64,000 nt of DNA from Phytohabitans sp036906915. GTDB lineage: Bacteria > Actinomycetota > Actinomycetes > Mycobacteriales > Micromonosporaceae. Both the position numbers and the translations under genes were made by a program. The stretch covers positions 62,001 through 126,000 of the forward strand of contig NZ_JBAKHX010000006.1 in the NCBI RefSeq assembly GCF_036906915.1. The letters are read 5' to 3'. The notes below the pieces were generated by a model. That model did not search any database. It had not been told where the DNA came from and saw only the letters and a program-made list of their open reading frames with translations. Shown here piece by piece: positions 7,828 through 15,674 of this stretch; the stretch's first letter is position 1, and each line of letters begins with the position of its first letter.

Positions 7828-8604
7828 TCAGCCGGCGCGGCGCCGCTGGAGGTTGGTGAGGCGCTGGGCCGCCTGCCGGGCGGCCCGCGCGGCCTTGTCG
7901 GCCGCCGCGCGGGCCTCGCGCTCCTCACGCTGGGCGGTGCGCTGCGCCTCGTCGGCCTCCGCGAGCCGCCGCTTGAGATCATCCACGCGCCGCGTGGCCT
8001 CCGCGAGCACGGCGCCGGCCTCGTCGAGGGCCGCCTGGGCCTGCTCGTACGCGGCCGCGGCGGCCTCGGATGCCTGGCGGACCTCGTCCTCGTCCGCGTC
8101 GTGGGTGCCGGTGGCGCGAGTGGCCGGCGCATCGCCGGGAAAGCCGGTGGTGGACAGGACACCGGTGAGGTGGCCGGCGGCGAGTTGCTCGGCGGCCCCC
8201 TCGTCGGCGAGAGCCGCGTGCAGCGTCTGTTCGAGACCACGTGCGGTGTCCTCCGATGCCGGGTGACCAGCCGCGTCGGCCAGGGCGCGCGCCTGCTGCA
8301 CCAACGCGTGCACGACCTGCCGCTGCTGGCGGGACAGCTCCTTCAGCTCCTCGCCGGCAAGGCTCGCCGTGGCCTCGCGCAAGGAGGCGCCAAGCTCCAG
8401 CAGCGCACGGATCTCGTCCGGCCGCTCCCGAACCAACTGATTGGTCAGCCAGCCGGTCATCGTCGGCTTGCCTAGCACGGTGATCCGCTTCGCCAGGTCG
8501 GTGTCGCCGGCCTGCCGCGCCTCTTTCGCCCGCGCGTTGCGCGCCGCGGTGAACTCCCGCGGCGGCAACGCGTACAGCTCGTCGGCGATGTCGTCAACGC
8601 TCAC
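7828..8604 (-). CDS. Conserved coiled-coil protein next to ku, function unknown
   Basis: The product is 258 residues with a GTG start at 8604 (Val-Ser-Val-Asp-Asp-Ile). The frame is open further upstream, but that part is low-complexity and overlaps other genes. The N-terminal third has an ELYALPPREFTAARNARAKEA block followed by LGKPTMTGWLTNQLVR, a pattern I recall in a conserved actinobacterial family. The C-terminal 120 residues are Ala/Glu/Arg heptads that predict a long coiled coil, ending RRRAG. There is no signal peptide or membrane segment. It lies 62 bases upstream of ku on the same strand, so a shared transcript is possible, which is the only hint of function. Confidence 0.7.
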   Translation of the reverse strand: MSVDDIADELYALPPREFTAARNARAKEARQAGDTDLAKRITVLGKPTMTGWLTNQLVRERPDEIRALLELGASLREATASLAGEELKELSRQQRQVVHALVQQARALADAAGHPASEDTARGLEQTLHAALADEGAAEQLAAGHLTGVLSTTGFPGDAPATRATGTHDADEDEVRQASEAAAAAYEQAQAALDEAGAVLAEATRRVDDLKRRLAEADEAQRTAQREEREARAAADKAARAARQAAQRLTNLQRRRAG

Positions 8605-8609
8605 AAGCT

Positions 8610-8726
8610 CTATGACACCACCAAAACGCCTTCCGTGACGGCCACGTGGTCGCCGCGCGCGAGCCGTACGCGGAATCCTGACGGTGCCTGGTGCCGCACG
8701 ATGGCGCGGTTCTCGGCCAGACGCAC
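8610..8726 (-). CDS. Possible 38-residue ORF between the TetR gene and the coiled-coil gene
   Basis: This is a short frame with a GTG start, reading MRLAENRAIVRHQAPSG... and ending GVLVVS at a stop 5 bases before the next gene. Codon usage is G/C-rich at third positions, as in neighbouring genes, and the frame stays open upstream to the end of the TetR gene. It could be a small real gene or the relic tail of a larger one. I recognise no family. Confidence 0.25.
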   Translation of the reverse strand: MRLAENRAIVRHQAPSGFRVRLARGDHVAVTEGVLVVS

Positions 8727-8782
8727 TACCGCGACCGGCGGTAGGTTCGGCGTCGCCCGCTCCGGCGCTGCGGGCGACGCGT

Positions 8783-9385
8783 TCAGTCCACCACAGTGGC
8801 GTGTCGGCCGCGCAGCAACGGCAGGTACACCTCGTCGACGATCTCGACAAGCACGTCGTCCGGCACGCTCGTGGTGCCGCGCGTGACGTATTCGTTGCGC
8901 AGCAACGCGATCGCGACCGTGGCGACGCGCGGGTGGATGGCCTCCGGCGGCACCTCGCCGCGGGCGACGGCGCGGCCGAGCACGGTCAGCCACAGGCCGG
9001 ATCCGGCGTCGATGACGCTGTCGCGCAGCTGCGCCATCAGATCGGGGTCGTCGGCGGCGGCTCCCAGCAGGGCGCGCACGGTGCGGCCGATGATGGGTGT
9101 GGACAGGTGGCCGTTGGCGCCGCGCAGCAGTTCCATGACGTCGCCGCGCAGGGTGCCGGTGTCGGGTGGTTCGCGGTCCGCGCCGATCAGCTCGCGGTAG
9201 GCGGCCAGGGCGAGGGCGGCCCGGTTGGGCCAGCGGCGGTAGATGGCGTTCTTGTTGGTGCCGGCCCGCGCGGCGACCCGGTCCATGGTCAGCCCGGCGT
9301 ACCCGGCTTCGGTGAGCTCGTCGATCACCGCGTGGAGGATCGCCTGCTCGAGCTCGGCGCCTCGCCGCCGTGGTGGCCCCGCCAT
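8783..9385 (-). CDS. TetR/AcrR-family transcriptional regulator
   Basis: The product is 200 residues. The N-terminal helix-turn-helix is clear: ILHAVIDELTEAGYAGLTMDRVAARAGTN-KNAIYRRWPNRAAL, residues about 15-60, in which the KNAIYRRW recognition helix replaces the common GTLYRHF form. The rest is an all-helical ligand-binding domain. It diverges from the TIM-barrel gene at 9455 over a 69-base gap with two palindromes, so it very probably represses both itself and its neighbour. The ligand is unknown. Confidence 0.92.
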   Translation of the reverse strand: MAGPPRRRGAELEQAILHAVIDELTEAGYAGLTMDRVAARAGTNKNAIYRRWPNRAALALAAYRELIGADREPPDTGTLRGDVMELLRGANGHLSTPIIGRTVRALLGAAADDPDLMAQLRDSVIDAGSGLWLTVLGRAVARGEVPPEAIHPRVATVAIALLRNEYVTRGTTSVPDDVLVEIVDEVYLPLLRGRHATVVD

Positions 9386-9399
9386 CTGACGCTCCTCTC

Positions 9400-9437
9400 G
9401 GTACGTGTAGTACCTTATCAGGGTACGCGTCGTACCC
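9400..9437. promoter_or_regulatory. Paired palindromic operators for the TetR regulator
   Basis: Two palindromes lie between the divergent genes: GGTAC-GTGTA-GTACC at 9400-9414 and GGGTAC-GCGTC-GTACCC at 9421-9437. Their centres are 22 bases apart, close to two helical turns, so two dimers could bind on the same face. The second ends 5 bases before the GAGGAGG ribosome site of the rightward gene. The half-site GGTAC is shared by both. I infer that this is the operator of the adjacent TetR protein. Confidence 0.75.
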
Positions 9438-9454
9438 TATTTGAGGAGGGCCAC

Positions 9455-10477
9455 ATGCGAGGCAAGGGCATCAGCTACGACACCGGATTCGTCCACAAGA
9501 CAGAGAACTCCCGGGGGCACTTCGACGCGGACATCGTCGAGCGCGAGCTGCGGATCATCCGCGACGACCTGCACTGCAACGCCGTACGCGTCATGGGAGG
9601 TGACCCGCGGCGGATCGAGCTGGCCGCGACCGTCGCCGCCGATCTCGGCCTGGAGGTCTGGTTCTCCCCATACCCCTTGGAGCTGACCACCGCCGAGTTG
9701 CTGACGCTGTTCGCCGACTGCGCCGACCGCGCGGAACGGCTCCGGCGGCGTGGCGCCGAGGTCGTGTTCGTCACCGGCGCCGAGCTGAGCCTGATGAACC
9801 GGGGATTCCTGCCCGGCGAGACCACCGATGAGCGGGTCCGGCTGCTGATCCGGCCGGAGCGGGCACGCGACCTGATCCCCCAGGCGGTCGGGCGCGTCAA
9901 CGAATTCCTCGGCAAGGCCGTGGCGCTCGTCCGCGAGCGTTTCGGCGGCCGGATCACCTACGCGGCCGTACCCCTGGAGCGCGTCGACTGGGATCCGTTC
10001 GACATCCTGTCGGTGGACCTCTACCGGTCCAGTGCCATCGCCGAACAGTTCACCGGCGGCGTCCGCGCGCTCGTGGCGCAGGGCAAGCCGGTCGCGATCA
10101 CCGAGTTCGGGGCCGCCACCTACCGCGGCGCGGGCGACGACGGGGCCCGCGGTCTTGAGATCGCCGAGTTCGACAGGGACACCCGTGCGCCGCTGCGACT
10201 CACCGGCGCGTACGAACGCGACGAGGCCGGCCAGGCGGCGTACGTGCGCGAACTGCTGGAGGTCTTCGAGGCCGAGGGCGTCGACAGCGCCTTCGTGTTC
10301 ACGTTCGCTCTCAGCTCGTTTCCGCACCGGCCCGACGGCGACCCCCGCGACGACCTCGACCTGGCCAGCTACGGCATCGTCAAGGTGCTCGAAGGCCGCT
10401 CCGGCGACACGTACCCTGGGCTGCCGTGGGACCCGAAGGCCGCGTTCAGCGCGCTCGCGGAGTTCTACCGGCGGTGA
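9455..10477 (+). CDS. TIM-barrel glycoside-hydrolase-like protein
   Basis: The product is 340 residues, starting at an ATG 5 bases after GAGGAGGG. There is no signal peptide, so it is cytoplasmic. The alternation of strands and helices (CNAVRVMGG, LEVWFSPYPLE, GAEVVFVTGAELS, RITYAAVPLERVDWDPFDILSVD, KPVAITEFGAATY, SAFVFTFALS) is that of a GH-A-clan beta/alpha barrel. ITEFGAATY looks like the strand 7 nucleophile Glu and FVTGAELS carries a possible acid/base Glu. Related proteins are often labelled abortive infection protein in databases, a name I would not rely on. It is controlled by the divergent TetR gene. Confidence 0.7.
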   Translation: MRGKGISYDTGFVHKTENSRGHFDADIVERELRIIRDDLHCNAVRVMGGDPRRIELAATVAADLGLEVWFSPYPLELTTAELLTLFADCADRAERLRRRGAEVVFVTGAELSLMNRGFLPGETTDERVRLLIRPERARDLIPQAVGRVNEFLGKAVALVRERFGGRITYAAVPLERVDWDPFDILSVDLYRSSAIAEQFTGGVRALVAQGKPVAITEFGAATYRGAGDDGARGLEIAEFDRDTRAPLRLTGAYERDEAGQAAYVRELLEVFEAEGVDSAFVFTFALSSFPHRPDGDPRDDLDLASYGIVKVLEGRSGDTYPGLPWDPKAAFSALAEFYRR

Positions 10478-10572
10478 CGCGCGGCCACCTCGAAGGGCGG
10501 TGAAGCGCTCGACCACCTCGTCGTCGCAGTCCCGGCGAGACTTCGCGGTTCAGCCGCCGTGGACTAGCGACT

Positions 10573-10775
10573 GGAAAGCGCTCGCCATAGAATGCTGTCA
10601 ATTCTGCAAATGAGGAGAGTTCGACTAGGACACCAAACCCGACAATAGCGGTCACATCATCGCCGACCGACGAGTCGGCATATGGTGTTTCGCGGATTCG
10701 GTGCAACAAAGCTGCACATTGCTGGCATTGACTGTTTTAAGTTCCCCTTTCTACGTTGGCAGGAAAGCGCGTTCC
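10573..10775 (+). promoter_or_regulatory. Promoter and LacI-like operator pair of the pectate lyase gene
   Basis: The 315-base gap before the pectate lyase contains GGAAAGCGCTCGCC at 10573-10586 and GGAAAGCGCGTTCC at 10762-10775, both imperfect 14-base palindromes of the kind bound by LacI-family sugar repressors. Between them lies a plausible sigma-70-type promoter, TTGACT (10728-10733) and TACGTT (10752-10757) with an 18-base spacer. The second palindrome would cover the transcription start. The ribosome site AGGGAGG follows at 10781-10787. The remainder of the gap shows nothing else. Confidence 0.45.
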
Positions 10776-10792
10776 AACGCAGGGAGGCCACA

Positions 10793-12448
10793 GTGCAGGA
10801 AGCGCGGCACGTCCACCACCGCCTCAGCAGGCGCACGCGGACCGCATTCGCGGCCGGCGTCAGCGCCGCCGTCACGGCGCTGGTCCTGACCGTCAGCGCC
10901 GTCGCGAACGCGGCCACGCTGTTCTCGGACGATTTCAACGACGGCAACGCCAGCGGCTGGAGCACTTCGGGCGGCAGCTGGTCGGTATCGTCCGGCGCCT
11001 ATTCCCAATCGGGCACCAGCGCCAGTGCCAAGGCGCTGGCTGGCGCCGCGTCGTGGTCAACGGCCACCGTGCAGGCCAGGGTGACCGCCGGCGCCTTCGG
11101 CAGCGCGACCTCGCGCGGGATCGGCATCGCTGCCCGGGTGCAGAGCACGTCCAACTTCTACGCGCTCGTGCTCACGCCCACCACCGTGCAGATCCGCAAG
11201 GGAGCGACCAGCACGCTCGCCTCGGCGCCGTTCTCGACGGCCACCGGCACCGCGTACACGCTGAGGTTGAGCGCGACCGGCAGCTCCCTGGTCGGCGCCG
11301 TCAACGGCACCCAGGTGGTGTCCGCCTCGGACAGTTCGTACGCCGCCGGCCGCGCGGGCCTCGTGGCCAACTACGCCGCAGGCTCCTTCGACGACGTCGT
11401 GGTGACCGACGCGGCCGGCCCGAGCCCGACCACGCCCGGCCCGACCTCACCTTCACCCTCAAGCTCAACCTCAAGTTCACCGTCAGCCTCGCCGACGACC
11501 TCGCCCACCGCCTCGCCCACCGCCTCGCCGACCACCAGCCCGCAGCCGCCAGGCGGGATCATAGGCTGGGCCACGCAGGCCGGCGGCACCACCGGCGGCT
11601 CGGGCGGCGCCACGGTCACGGTGAGCACCTGGGCCGACTTCCGCACCCAGGCGCAGGCCGCCGGCACCAGGACGATCCTGGTCAACGGCCTGCTCGCCGG
11701 CTCGGGCACGGTCGAGGTCACAGCCAACAAGACGATACGGGGTGTCGGCGCGAACTCCGGCCTCTCCGGGACCACCCTCAACATCGAGGACATGCATCCC
11801 GCCAACGTCATCATCCAGAACATGAACATTCGCGGGGTGCCCGGCACCGACGCGATCCAGATCGAGAACGCGACGCACATCTGGATCGACCACAACACGA
11901 TGCAGAGCACCATCGAGGACGACGTCGACTTCTACGACGGCATGATCGACATTACCCACGCCGGTGACTACATCACCATTTCTTGGAACATCGTCCGCAA
12001 CCACTGGAAGACATCGCTGGTCGGCCACTCCGACAGCAACGCCGGTGAGGACGTCGGTCACCTACGGATCACGTACCACCACAACTGGTTCGACCGGACA
12101 TTCGAGCGCAGCCCGCGGGTGCGCTTCGGCGAGACCGTCCACGTTTTCAACAATTACTACACGAACGTCAACAACAACACGTCCTCCTACGCCATCGCCT
12201 CCACCATGAACGCCGGCGTGCTCGTCGAAGGAAACGTCTTCGAAAACGTGCAGCAGGCGTGCTGGTCCGCGAGCGGATACGCGGACTCCGACCCCGGGCG
12301 GTTGGTGGCCCGCAACAACTCGCTCACCAACTCCGGACCGTGTGAGGTCAACGGTTCGGTGGCCGCGCTCCCCTACGGGTACACCGCGGAGAACGTCGGC
12401 ACCGTGAAGGCGTCCGTCATGGCGGGCGCCGGCGCGGGCAGGATCTGA
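10793..12448 (+). CDS. Secreted pectate lyase, polysaccharide lyase family 1
   Basis: The product is 551 residues with a GTG start after AGGGAGG. A signal peptide ends near ALVLTVSAVANAA (about residue 41). Residues 42-205 form a LamG-like jelly-roll, probably carbohydrate-binding. A Ser/Pro/Thr linker follows, built from PTTSPTASPTAS units. The PL1 barrel runs from about residue 250: WIDHNTM, then DGMIDITHAGDYITISWN, HWKTSLVGHSD, and YHHNWFDRTFERSPRVRFG, which carries the catalytic Arg and the conserved substrate-binding residues. The enzyme cleaves polygalacturonate by calcium-dependent beta-elimination outside the cell. It is monocistronic, with LacI-like operators upstream. Confidence 0.93.
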   Translation: MQEARHVHHRLSRRTRTAFAAGVSAAVTALVLTVSAVANAATLFSDDFNDGNASGWSTSGGSWSVSSGAYSQSGTSASAKALAGAASWSTATVQARVTAGAFGSATSRGIGIAARVQSTSNFYALVLTPTTVQIRKGATSTLASAPFSTATGTAYTLRLSATGSSLVGAVNGTQVVSASDSSYAAGRAGLVANYAAGSFDDVVVTDAAGPSPTTPGPTSPSPSSSTSSSPSASPTTSPTASPTASPTTSPQPPGGIIGWATQAGGTTGGSGGATVTVSTWADFRTQAQAAGTRTILVNGLLAGSGTVEVTANKTIRGVGANSGLSGTTLNIEDMHPANVIIQNMNIRGVPGTDAIQIENATHIWIDHNTMQSTIEDDVDFYDGMIDITHAGDYITISWNIVRNHWKTSLVGHSDSNAGEDVGHLRITYHHNWFDRTFERSPRVRFGETVHVFNNYYTNVNNNTSSYAIASTMNAGVLVEGNVFENVQQACWSASGYADSDPGRLVARNNSLTNSGPCEVNGSVAALPYGYTAENVGTVKASVMAGAGAGRI

Positions 12449-12493
12449 TCCTGGTCCACGGTGCGGCTGCCCGGCCCCGAACAGCCGTGATGG

Positions 12494-13138
12494 TCACGTG
12501 TCACCGTTGAGATAGGCCAGCACCGCGGCCACCCGGCGGTGTCCCGACTCGGTGGCCGGCAGCCCCAGCTTCGCGAAGATGTTGCCGATGTGCTTGCTGA
12601 CCGAGCGCTCGGTGATGAACAGGATCCGGGCGATGTCCGCGTTCGCGTGGCCTTCGGCCATCCGGGAGAGCACCTCTCGCTCGCGGGGGCTGAGGTTCTC
12701 GAGCGGGCTTCGGCGCCCGCCGACGAGTTGGGCGACGACGTGCGGGTCCATCACCGTGCCTCCACCGGCCACCCGGGACAGGGCGTCGAGAAAGTCGTCC
12801 ACTCTGGAGACCCGATCCTTCAGCAGGTACCCGACCGCACCCGCGCCGTCGGACAGCAGCTCGGCGGCGTAGGTGCGTTCGACGTACTGGGAAAGCACCA
12901 GTACCGGCAGCCCTGGCCGGCGGCGGCGCGCGGTGAGCGCGGCCCGCAGGCCCTCGTCGCGAAACGTCGGCGGCAGCCGGACGTCGACGAGGGCCAGGTC
13001 GGGGTCGTGCCGGTCCAGCGCGGTCAGCAGGTCGTCGGGTGTGGTGACGGTGGCGGTCACCTCGTGTCCGGCGGTGGAGAGCAGCAGGTTGAGCCCTTCC
13101 AGCAACAGCACGTTGTCTTCGGCGATCACGACGCGCAC
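12494..13138 (-). CDS. LuxR/NarL-family response regulator
   Basis: The product is 214 residues. The receiver domain has the acidic pair EDN near residue 7, the phospho-acceptor Asp in LALVDVRLP near 55, and Lys in YLLKDR near 108. A C-terminal LuxR helix-turn-helix follows, starting LSPREREVLSRMAEGHANADIARILFI. Its start overlaps the stop of the upstream histidine kinase by 13 bases, so the two are translationally coupled. Targets are unknown. Confidence 0.9.
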   Translation of the reverse strand: MRVVIAEDNVLLLEGLNLLLSTAGHEVTATVTTPDDLLTALDRHDPDLALVDVRLPPTFRDEGLRAALTARRRRPGLPVLVLSQYVERTYAAELLSDGAGAVGYLLKDRVSRVDDFLDALSRVAGGGTVMDPHVVAQLVGGRRSPLENLSPREREVLSRMAEGHANADIARILFITERSVSKHIGNIFAKLGLPATESGHRRVAAVLAYLNGDT

Positions 13139-14154
13139 GGCAGCTCCACCCGTATCGTGGTCGGCCCGCCGCGCGGGCTGGCGATCGTCGCCTCGCCGTC
13201 CAGCGCGGCGACCCGCCGGCGGATGCCGGCCAGCCCGGTGCCGCGGCTCTCGTCGGCGCCGCCCGTGCCGTCGTCGGACACCACGAGCACCAGTCGGTCA
13301 CTGGCCAGGCCGAGCTCGACCACGCCGCCCGCCGCCTGGCTGTGTTTGGCGATGTTGGTCAGCGCCTCCGCAACGACGAAGTAGGCCGCGCCTTCCACCG
13401 CCGCCGGCAGCCGGCCCAGCGGTCCGGCCCGCAGCCGCAGCTGTGCCGGACAGTCGGCAACCAAGGCGTGCACGGCGCCCACCAGCCCGCGGTCGGCCAG
13501 GATGGGCGGGTAGACGCTGCGCGCGACGCCACGCAGCTCGGCCAGCGCGTCCTCCACGCCGGCGCGCGCCCGTTCGACGAGCTGGTCGGCGAGGTGCGGG
13601 GCGATGGTCCGCTGGCGCTGGGCGACACCGAGCTGGATGGCGATGGTCACCAGCCTTGCCTGGGTGCCGTCGTGCAGGTCCCGCTCGATCCGCCGCAGCT
13701 CCGCCGCGTGCGCGTCCAGCGCGTCCGCGCGGGTGGCGGCCAGGCGCTCGACGCGCGCGGTGAGCACGGCCGCTGCGCTGGGTGCCAGCACCGCGCGGCA
13801 CGCCCTCGCGTGCCAGCGAGCGAGCACCGGGGCGACCCACCACAGCGTGCCGGCGGCGACGGCGCCGAACACCGGCGGGAGGGTCAACGCCCGGCTCCAG
13901 GTCGTGATCGGCACAAAGTACGCGAAGGACTCGCCCGCCGGCAGCGCCCACCAGGCCAGCGTCGCGACCGGGGCGCCCACCACCAGCACGCACGCGACCA
14001 ACACGGCGATCGCCACGGGTATCCCGGTCACGGCGTGGACAGCCAGCCAGCCGGCTTCCCGGCGCAGCGGCGGATCCGGCTCGATCGCCGGGCGCGACGC
14101 GACGCCGAGCAGCCGGTCCGCCCGTCGCCGGTCGGCGCCGGCCGCCGCCCGCAC
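13126..14154 (-). CDS. Histidine kinase of the NarL/DesK type, 5' end probably lost
   Basis: About 342 residues are assignable, with a GTG at 14154 taken as a working start. Two membrane segments follow (VTGIPVAIAVLVACVLVVG and a second near LPPVFGAVAAGTLWWVAP). The dimerisation helix carries the phospho-acceptor His in RRIERDLHDGTQARLV, then comes a HATPase domain with AEALTNIAKHSQA and DDGTGG. Such kinases normally start with a full sensor domain of two paired membrane hairpins; only its second half is here. Upstream of about 14150 the strand is antisense to a truncated hydrolase, so the gene appears cut at a rearrangement junction. It may be inactive or constitutive. Confidence 0.75.
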   Translation of the reverse strand: MRAAAGADRRRADRLLGVASRPAIEPDPPLRREAGWLAVHAVTGIPVAIAVLVACVLVVGAPVATLAWWALPAGESFAYFVPITTWSRALTLPPVFGAVAAGTLWWVAPVLARWHARACRAVLAPSAAAVLTARVERLAATRADALDAHAAELRRIERDLHDGTQARLVTIAIQLGVAQRQRTIAPHLADQLVERARAGVEDALAELRGVARSVYPPILADRGLVGAVHALVADCPAQLRLRAGPLGRLPAAVEGAAYFVVAEALTNIAKHSQAAGGVVELGLASDRLVLVVSDDGTGGADESRGTGLAGIRRRVAALDGEATIASPRGGPTTIRVELPCAS

Positions 14155-14157
14155 GGC

Positions 14158-14373
14158 CGCCCGGCGCTGATCGTGCAGGCCACCGGCGACCCCAGGACCG
14201 TCTACCGTGGAGCGCTGGCGATGCATCGGGCACTCACCGGGTCCCGGATGGTCACACTGGACGGCGCCCGGATCCACTCCGTGTTCGGCAACTACGGCAA
14301 CGTGTGCGTCGACGACACGGTGATCGGCTACCTGCGTGACGGCGTACTGCCCTCGACCGACCTGACCTGCTGA
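14158..14373 (+). pseudogene. C-terminal remnant of a TAP-like secreted alpha/beta hydrolase
   Basis: The last 71 codons of a gene end at TGA 14371-14373. The text PALIVQATGDP-TVYRGALAMHRAL followed by FGNYGNVCVDDTVIGYL and LPSTDLTC is the usual C-terminus of actinomycete tripeptidyl-aminopeptidase-like hydrolases (TAP-like domain). It keeps the Asp of ATGDP and the His of ARIHSV but has lost everything upstream, including the nucleophile Ser. It abuts the truncated kinase gene head to head. Confidence 0.8.
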
Positions 14374-14382
14374 AGGCTCGCC

Positions 14383-14412
14383 GGCCCGGTCACCCCCGTT
14401 GGTGACCGGGCC
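14383..14412. terminator. Bidirectional hairpin terminator
   Basis: A perfect 11-base stem (GGCCCGGTCAC and its complement, 14383-14393 and 14402-14412) has an 8-base loop. It sits between the hydrolase remnant and the convergent secreted-protein gene. There is no U-tract, as is common in actinomycetes. Confidence 0.75.
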
Positions 14413-14418
14413 TGCCGG

Positions 14419-14943
14419 TTACCAACAGTGGCCGCAGGCCGGAGTGCCCTCGACCAGGTATTCGGTGACGTCGACGCTCCGGCTGACGTATGGGGAGTTC
14501 GGGCGCAGCGGCGTCTTGGTGAACGCCTGCTCCCCCTGCTTCCCCGGGTTCCTGGTCAGCATGACGCACCCGATACGCACGCGGTAGTCGGTGACGAGGC
14601 AGACCGCGAACCGGTTGGACTCCGGGGAGATCATGTTCTCCACCGAGGCCTCGGTGGGGGCGATCGGCGCGTACGGCTGGAGGTGGAACCAGAACACCGA
14701 GCCCGGACCGCTGTCCCCATAGCGTGCGTAGGCGAAGGTGGCGTTCCCGGACCCGCGGTCGGCGCAGTCGAGGTGGCCCTTCAGCACGAGGAACTCGGCC
14801 TCGGTCACCGAAACCACGTCGATGCCGCCGGAGAGGCACCGCATCCGCGTCCACTCGTCGTCTCCGGCCGTGACCGGACTGGCGGTGAACACCATCGCCG
14901 CCAGGGTGGTCAGTACCGTCGCGGCCCGAGCCAGCCACTTCAT
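14419..14943 (-). CDS. Small secreted protein, function unknown
   Basis: The product is 174 residues from the Met at 14943. The frame is open further upstream, but the signal peptide starts here: MKWLARAATVLTTLAAMVFTASPVTA. The mature part has six Cys residues (for example in RMRCLSGG, HLDCADRG, FAVCLVTDY, RIGCVML and the C-terminal ACGHCW), suggesting disulfides. The CGHCW ending places two Cys two residues apart, as in redox or metal sites, at the extreme C-terminus. I recognise no family. It ends in the terminator at 14383-14412. Confidence 0.65.
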   Translation of the reverse strand: MKWLARAATVLTTLAAMVFTASPVTAGDDEWTRMRCLSGGIDVVSVTEAEFLVLKGHLDCADRGSGNATFAYARYGDSGPGSVFWFHLQPYAPIAPTEASVENMISPESNRFAVCLVTDYRVRIGCVMLTRNPGKQGEQAFTKTPLRPNSPYVSRSVDVTEYLVEGTPACGHCW

Positions 14944-15053
14944 CTCGCACCCCCGTCGGTCAGCACTCAGGGATGAGACCACGGGGCGCCACCGCTGTCT
15001 GCGTTCAGCAAGATCATCAGCGGCTTTTGCGCGATCCCGCAACCCGCGGCGGA

Positions 15054-15674
15054 TCATGACAGCAGGCCGCGGCGGTAGGCCTCGCCGACGGCCGCGGCAC
15101 GGTCGCGCACCCCAAGCTTGTCGTAGATGTGCAGCAGGTGCGTCTTGATGCTGGCCTCGCTGATGAACAGGCGGCGGGCGACCTCCCGGTTGGACGCGCC
15201 CTCGGCCACGTGCCGCAGCACCTCGAGCTCCCGCTTGCTCAGCCCCGGACCACCCGGACGGCGCACGTGGCCCATCAGCTGGCCCGCCACCGACGGCGCC
15301 AGTACCGACTCCCCCCGATGCGCCGCGCGCACGGCGCGCAGCAGGTCTCCAGGCGTGGCGTCCTTGAGCAGGTAGCCGGTCGCACCCGCCTCGATCGCGG
15401 GCAGCACGTCGGCCTCACTGTCGAAGGTGGTCACCACCAGCACCCGGATAGCGGGGGCACGTTCGCGCAAGGCGGCGATCGCCTGGACGCCGCTCATGAC
15501 CGGCATCCGCAGGTCCATCAGCACCACGTCGACACCCAGCCGGACGGCCAGTTCGACCGCCTGCCTGCCATCGGCGGCCTCTCCGGCGACGTCGATGTCC
15601 GGCTCGTCGGCGAAGGCGCCGCGCAGTCCATTGCGGACGATCGGGTGGTCGTCGGCGATCAGTACCCGGATCAC
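15054..15674 (-). CDS. LuxR-family response regulator of the ABC exporter operon
   Basis: The product is 206 residues. The receiver has IADDHP at the start, the phospho-Asp in VVLMDLRMPVMSG near residue 54 and YLLKDATP near 104. The LuxR HTH is LSKRELEVLRHVAEGASNREVARRLFISEASIKTHL. The start overlaps the kinase stop by 4 bases (ATGA). It is the last gene of an ABC ATPase-permease-kinase-regulator unit, the layout used for self-regulated export or detoxification. Confidence 0.92.
   Translation of the reverse strand: MIRVLIADDHPIVRNGLRGAFADEPDIDVAGEAADGRQAVELAVRLGVDVVLMDLRMPVMSGVQAIAALRERAPAIRVLVVTTFDSEADVLPAIEAGATGYLLKDATPGDLLRAVRAAHRGESVLAPSVAGQLMGHVRRPGGPGLSKRELEVLRHVAEGASNREVARRLFISEASIKTHLLHIYDKLGVRDRAAAVGEAYRRGLLS

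Noticed and set aside
11440..11550. Short tandem repeats in the pectate lyase gene
   Set aside because: They encode a Ser/Pro/Thr linker (PTTSPTAS units) between two domains and are a normal feature of secreted enzymes, not a separate repeat element.
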